The notes beneath the pieces are model-generated. The model was not told where the DNA came from and searched no databases. It saw nothing but the letters and a program-made list of their open reading frames with translations. A DNA stretch of 9,590 nt, taken from positions 1 through 9,590 of the forward strand of contig JAGCIC010000144.1 in assembly GCA_017648805.1 (NCBI GenBank). Reading direction: 5' to 3'. Shown in pieces: positions 6,581-9,590 of the stretch. Made by a program: the position numbers and the translations under genes. Every line of letters begins with the position of its first letter. Positions within the stretch are counted from its first letter, which is position 1. Source of the stretch: Clostridia bacterium (GTDB taxonomy: Bacteria > Bacillota_A > Clostridia > Christensenellales > Aristaeellaceae).

Positions 6581-7876
6581 ATGGAAAAAGGCAGCGTCAA
6601 GATAATCGGGTTTTCTCAAAACGGCGTGGCGGTGAGCGCGCTGGGCGGCAGGATATCCACCGGCAAGGGTACTGCGCTTGAGATGTTTTCCCTGTGCGGA
6701 GACAGGGAAAAGGACCTTAAACTGGTCAAAAAAGTGCTGTCCAGCGGCCACAACACCATAATCGAGCACGCATACTTCACTCTGGCGTTCAACGATGTGA
6801 GCGTGATGACCGAGCAGGTGATGATCGAGCACCGCCTGGCTGCCTACACGGTCAAGTCCAGACGGTATGTGGACTTTGCCGGAGCGGGTTACGTGACGCC
6901 GGAAGGCCTGAGCGAAGAGAAATCAAACCTGTACAGGGAGAACATGGACGGGCTGTTCAAGGCGTATTCGGAGCTTTGCGCTCTGGGCATCCCGGTGGAA
7001 GACGCCAGGTTCGTTCTGCCTTACTGTTTCAGGAGCAATTTCATAATGAGCCTGAACGCCCGGGAACTGTCCAAGGTGGTCTTCGATATGACCGCGGGGC
7101 GCCTGAGCGGTTATGACGAGATAAAGCGGCTGGGAGAGATGCTTAAAGCGCAGCTGGACGAAGTGTTCCCCGGCGTGGCGCTGGCGTACAAGGATCCGGG
7201 CAAGTGCGATCCGGCCCTGCCCGAAATAGACGAAATACCCGATCCCGCGCCCGTGAAGGGCGAGGCGGAAGTCGCGGACGCGCCCGCGCAGCCGGAAAAA
7301 CTGCTTAGTGCCGCGCTTGCGGCGGCAGGCAGGCCGGACCTGAGCCTTAAGGACCTGGTGAAGGACGAGCGCCCGAGGGAGCTGGAGCTGCTTAATTACA
7401 CCTTCCGCTTTTCCGCGATCTCGCTGGCGGGGCTCACGCATCTGACCCGCCACAGGATGCAGACGCTGATAGTGCGGCCCGTCGCCTGCGCGCTTCTGAC
7501 CAACACGTACATCGTGCCGGAAAGTGTCAGGAAGGACCCGGAGGCGCTCAGAATCTACGAAAACGCGTTCAAAGCCAACACTCTGGCGGCGCGTAAGTTC
7601 CTGGACGACAAACAGGCGATCAGCTATTTCGCCCTGGCGGGCAACACTTTGAGCGTGCTGTTCGGAATGAACGCCCGGGAGCTCAAGCACTACCTGCGCT
7701 TAAGGACATGCGCCCGCGCCCAGTGGGAGATACGGGAGCTGTCCCGGGAGATGCTCTGCTGCCTTATGGATGGGTTCAGGCCACTGTTCAGATACTACGG
7801 CCCCAGCTGCGCCATACTGGGGCACTGCCCCGAGGGGCGGCTCTCCTGCGGCAAACCTGTGAAAATCGAGGATTGA
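6581..7876 (+). CDS. thyX: Flavin-dependent thymidylate synthase, tandem double ThyX domain
   Basis: A 431-residue ThyX-family protein, roughly twice a typical single-domain ThyX. ThyX makes dTMP from dUMP using methylene-tetrahydrofolate, FAD and NADPH. The N half (about 1-203) carries GHNTIIEH (56-63) and a signature reading EHR (83-85) followed at the canonical spacing by Ser93 and Arg95 (SRRY). The usual first Arg of RHR is Glu83, and the late conserved Arg is Met170. A Pro/Ala/acidic linker (about 204-240) leads to the C half (about 241-431), which has a true RHR (290-292) and NARELKHYLRLRTCARAQWEIR (364-385) including the late Arg375, but has Pro300 and Ala302 where Ser and Arg belong. 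The halves are therefore complementary. GGAGG at 6571-6575 is 5 nt before the ATG. Co-transcribed with the membrane gene upstream and the amidotransferase-like gene 3 nt downstream. The family is firm; activity as the cell's thymidylate synthase is inferred. Confidence 0.88.
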   Translation: MEKGSVKIIGFSQNGVAVSALGGRISTGKGTALEMFSLCGDREKDLKLVKKVLSSGHNTIIEHAYFTLAFNDVSVMTEQVMIEHRLAAYTVKSRRYVDFAGAGYVTPEGLSEEKSNLYRENMDGLFKAYSELCALGIPVEDARFVLPYCFRSNFIMSLNARELSKVVFDMTAGRLSGYDEIKRLGEMLKAQLDEVFPGVALAYKDPGKCDPALPEIDEIPDPAPVKGEAEVADAPAQPEKLLSAALAAAGRPDLSLKDLVKDERPRELELLNYTFRFSAISLAGLTHLTRHRMQTLIVRPVACALLTNTYIVPESVRKDPEALRIYENAFKANTLAARKFLDDKQAISYFALAGNTLSVLFGMNARELKHYLRLRTCARAQWEIRELSREMLCCLMDGFRPLFRYYGPSCAILGHCPEGRLSCGKPVKIED

Positions 7877-7879
7877 TCT

Positions 7880-8590
7880 ATGTCTAAACCTGTCCTAGGC
7901 GTGACCTGCGGCAAGTATTCGGACGGAATACGCTTTAACCGCAACATACAGAGGATAGTCGAGGAAATGGGCGGCGAAGTGCGCCCGCTCGACTGGGAGA
8001 CCCTGAAACTTTACGAACTGCTGGGCGAAGTGCTGCAGATAGACGGCTACATTTTCCCCGGCGGAGGCGACCTTAAGCCGTCCTTTTACGGCCAGGACAA
8101 GCTGCCCGAGTGCGGCGAGCCTAGCATAAAGCGGGACGAAATGGAAATGAACCTGTTCCCCCTGCTGATGCAGCGGAACTTACCCATACTGGGCATCTGC
8201 CGGGGCTGTCAGATGATCAACGCGGGCTTCGGGGGCACACTGGTCCAGGACCTGCCTTCCCAGAAGGGCTTTATCCACCGCCAGCCCACGGAGGGAGGCT
8301 ATTTCCATACGGTCACCATAGCCGGAGGTACGCGCCTGCTCGCCGCCGTGGGACAGGCTGAAATACAGGTCAACAGCCTGCACCACCAGGCGGTGGACGA
8401 ACTGGCGGAGGGCTTCCGCGTGAGCGCGCTGGCGCCAGACGGTACGGTTGAGGGCATAGAGTGCATCGACCGCTCACGCTTTATAGTGGGCGTGCAGTGG
8501 CACCCGGAAATGCTGGACGATGAACCCTCGAAAGCGATATTTGCCGCGTTCATGGGCGCGGTAGCGTTAAAGCAAGGCAATTGTCACTAA
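7880..8590 (+). CDS. Gamma-glutamyl-gamma-aminobutyrate hydrolase family (peptidase C26)
   Basis: A 236-residue stand-alone class I glutamine-amidotransferase-like hydrolase of the PuuD/peptidase C26 group. These enzymes cut gamma-glutamyl amide bonds, for example releasing GABA in putrescine breakdown or glutamate from other gamma-glutamyl conjugates. PGGGD (60-64) is the early family motif. GICRGCQ (105-111) holds the nucleophile Cys107 at the elbow. VNSLHHQ (164-170) is the characteristic substrate-pocket loop, and VQWHPE (205-210) supplies His208 and Glu210 of the triad. The length is normal for the family. GAGGA at 7868-7872 lies 7 nt before the ATG, inside the end of thyX, so the two are likely co-expressed. 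No polyamine genes are in view, so the true substrate is open. There is no signal peptide; it should be cytoplasmic. Confidence 0.9.
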   Translation: MSKPVLGVTCGKYSDGIRFNRNIQRIVEEMGGEVRPLDWETLKLYELLGEVLQIDGYIFPGGGDLKPSFYGQDKLPECGEPSIKRDEMEMNLFPLLMQRNLPILGICRGCQMINAGFGGTLVQDLPSQKGFIHRQPTEGGYFHTVTIAGGTRLLAAVGQAEIQVNSLHHQAVDELAEGFRVSALAPDGTVEGIECIDRSRFIVGVQWHPEMLDDEPSKAIFAAFMGAVALKQGNCH

Positions 8591-8611
8591 ACATAAAGGG
8601 GAGGACAGGCT

Positions 8612-9400
8612 ATGAAGAATTTTGTAACCGGCGCGCAGCTGTATTCCGTCAGGAAACTGATGCAGGAGAAGCAGTCGATCGACGACACCTTCGCGGCCAT
8701 AAGCGCAATGGGCTATACCACCTGCCAGCTGAGCGGCCAGAACAGGGCCATAGAGCCTGAGTTTTATGCCGACATGCTGAAAAAGCACGGCCTAAAGTGC
8801 GTGGTGACCCACAACTCCATGCAGGACTTCGACGAGGGGCTGGACGACCTTATCCGCCGCCACCACATCTGGAACTGCCGTTACGCGGGCATAGGCGGCC
8901 TGCCGGGAGAGTATAAGACCAGCTGGGAAGGCTACCGCGATTTCGCCGTCAAGATGAACGGCATAGCGAAAAAGCTGAAGGACGAGGGCATTACCTTCGT
9001 GTACCACAACCACATGTTCGAGTTCAACCGCTTCCCGGACGGACACATGGGCATGGACGTGCTGTACGATTACCTGGGCGACAACGCGCAGTTCGAGCTG
9101 GACACCTTCTGGGTGCAGGCGGGCGGCGCGAACCCCGTCAGCTGGATAAGGAAAGTCAACGGCCGCATGGACGTTATGCACTTTAAGGACATGATGGGCA
9201 ACGCCTCCTTCGGCACCTTCTCCGTGATGGTGCCCGTGGGCTGCGGCAACCTGGAGTGGCAGGAGATCAAGAAAGCCTGCGAGGAGACAGGCGTACTGTA
9301 CGCCGAGGTCGAGCAGGACAACGCTTCCGACATGGAGGATCCCCTGGGCCAGATGAGCATCTCCGCCGAAAACCTGAAAAAGATGGGCTTCGCGCTGTGA
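8612..9400 (+). CDS. Sugar phosphate isomerase/epimerase-family TIM barrel
   Basis: A 262-residue member of the xylose-isomerase-like (AP endonuclease family 2) TIM-barrel superfamily, which includes IolE, hydroxypyruvate isomerase and keto-sugar epimerases. The barrel opens with GAQLYSVR (7-14). The metal site looks complete: Glu137 in YHNHMFEF, Asp164 in [12 protein letters not shown], His190 in VMHFKDM, and Glu234 in YAEVEQD. The VGCGNLEW segment (209-216) resembles the usual G-x-G before the last strands. The specific sugar or inositol substrate cannot be told from sequence. A strong GGGGAGG (8598-8604) sits 7 nt before the ATG, after a 21-nt gap from the upstream gene. The stop codon overlaps the tadA GTG start (GTGA). 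It could be a scavenging enzyme for plant sugars, but it lies in the second transcription unit, not the pectin operon. Confidence 0.88.
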   Translation: MKNFVTGAQLYSVRKLMQEKQSIDDTFAAISAMGYTTCQLSGQNRAIEPEFYADMLKKHGLKCVVTHNSMQDFDEGLDDLIRRHHIWNCRYAGIGGLPGEYKTSWEGYRDFAVKMNGIAKKLKDEGITFVYHNHMFEFNRFPDGHMGMDVLYDYLGDNAQFELDTFWVQAGGANPVSWIRKVNGRMDVMHFKDMMGNASFGTFSVMVPVGCGNLEWQEIKKACEETGVLYAEVEQDNASDMEDPLGQMSISAENLKKMGFAL

Positions 9401-9590
9401 GCTTCACCGAAACGGATACGAAATACATGCGCCTCGCATTAAGCGAGGCGCAAGCTGCCCTCAAGGCGGGGGAGATCCCCGTGGGCTGCGTGATAGTCAG
9501 GGACGGGCAGGTAATCGCTTCCGCACGCAACCGTGTGCAGGAAACGGGAGACGTGACCGCCCACGCGGAGATGCTGGCCATAAAGCAGGC
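9397..9590 (+). CDS. tadA: tRNA-specific adenosine deaminase TadA, 3' partial
   Basis: The first 64 codons of TadA, the zinc enzyme that deaminates adenosine 34 to inosine in the tRNA anticodon wobble position; the gene runs off the right edge. The GTG at 9397 overlaps the previous stop by 4 bp. Translation gives the TadA N terminus ([20 protein letters not shown] at 10-29), then [12 protein letters not shown] and ARNRV, then TAHAEMLAI, with zinc ligand His56 and proton-shuttle Glu58 matching the E. coli spacing. The second zinc motif (PCxxC) would lie outside the window. A later in-frame ATG at 9427 would remove the first ten residues of the N-terminal helix, so the GTG is preferred, although its ribosome binding site is weak and expression may rely on coupling to the upstream gene. 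A 10-bp perfect hairpin covers the region around that ATG. Confidence 0.9.
   Translation, partial: MSFTETDTKYMRLALSEAQAALKAGEIPVGCVIVRDGQVIASARNRVQETGDVTAHAEMLAIKQ
9428..9452 (+). repeat. Perfect 10-bp inverted repeat near the tadA start
   Basis: TGCGCCTCGC (9428-9437) and GCGAGGCGCA (9443-9452) are exact reverse complements separated by a 5-nt ATTAA loop. The hairpin lies 28 nt after the last base of the GTG start codon, inside the coding sequence, and includes two bases of the internal ATG at 9427. No T-run follows, so it is not a standard terminator. It may affect early translation, or it may be a by-product of GC-rich codon use. Confidence 0.6.

Noticed and set aside
9428..9460. Rho-independent terminator between the isomerase and tadA
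   Set aside because: The hairpin is strong but lies inside tadA and is followed by CAAGCTGCCC rather than a T-run.

Overview
The window is a densely packed, entirely plus-strand stretch of bacterial DNA, GC-rich by eye (roughly 60%). The short gaps, strong GGAGG-type ribosome binding sites, ATGA/GTGA overlaps and gene content suggest a GC-rich, gut-type member of the Clostridia. That assignment is inferred from style and content; there is no marker gene to fix it.

Positions 1-5966 form a pectin-degradation operon. In order it holds the 3' part of a uroporphyrinogen-decarboxylase-superfamily (URO-D) protein, a free-standing SGNH rhamnogalacturonan acetylesterase (CE12-like), a two-domain protein joining a pectin methylesterase (CE8) to a second CE12-like acetylesterase, a GH105 unsaturated rhamnogalacturonyl hydrolase, and a GH28 polygalacturonase with an N-terminal beta-sandwich-like region. 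The five genes are separated by 16 nt or less or overlap. None of the four complete enzymes has a recognisable signal peptide. The most economical reading is a cytoplasmic line for imported pectic oligosaccharides: remove acetyl groups, remove methyl esters, trim galacturonate and remove unsaturated end sugars. The URO-D-like protein has no established role here; a role in the fate of methyl groups is only a guess.

Positions 5967-6036 hold the only real intergenic gap. It carries a convincing extended -10 sigma-70/SigA-type promoter (TTGTCT, 17-nt spacer, TAGAAT preceded by TG). No hairpin terminator is visible before it.

Positions 6037-9590 form a second transcription unit with housekeeping flavour: an unrecognised small membrane protein, a 431-residue ThyX-type flavin-dependent thymidylate synthase built from two ThyX domains in tandem, a class I glutamine amidotransferase-like hydrolase (peptidase C26), a sugar-phosphate isomerase/epimerase-family TIM barrel, and the 5' part of tadA (tRNA adenosine deaminase), which runs off the right edge.

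The most interesting feature is the double ThyX. The two halves have lost complementary parts of the signature: the N half keeps the SxR part and the C half keeps RHR plus the late conserved Arg. This suggests an internally asymmetric enzyme with fewer but composite active sites. The pectin methylesterase-acetylesterase fusion beside a free-standing acetylesterase paralogue, apparently all cytoplasmic, is the second point of interest. I found no RNA genes, CRISPR array, insertion sequence or phage feature.
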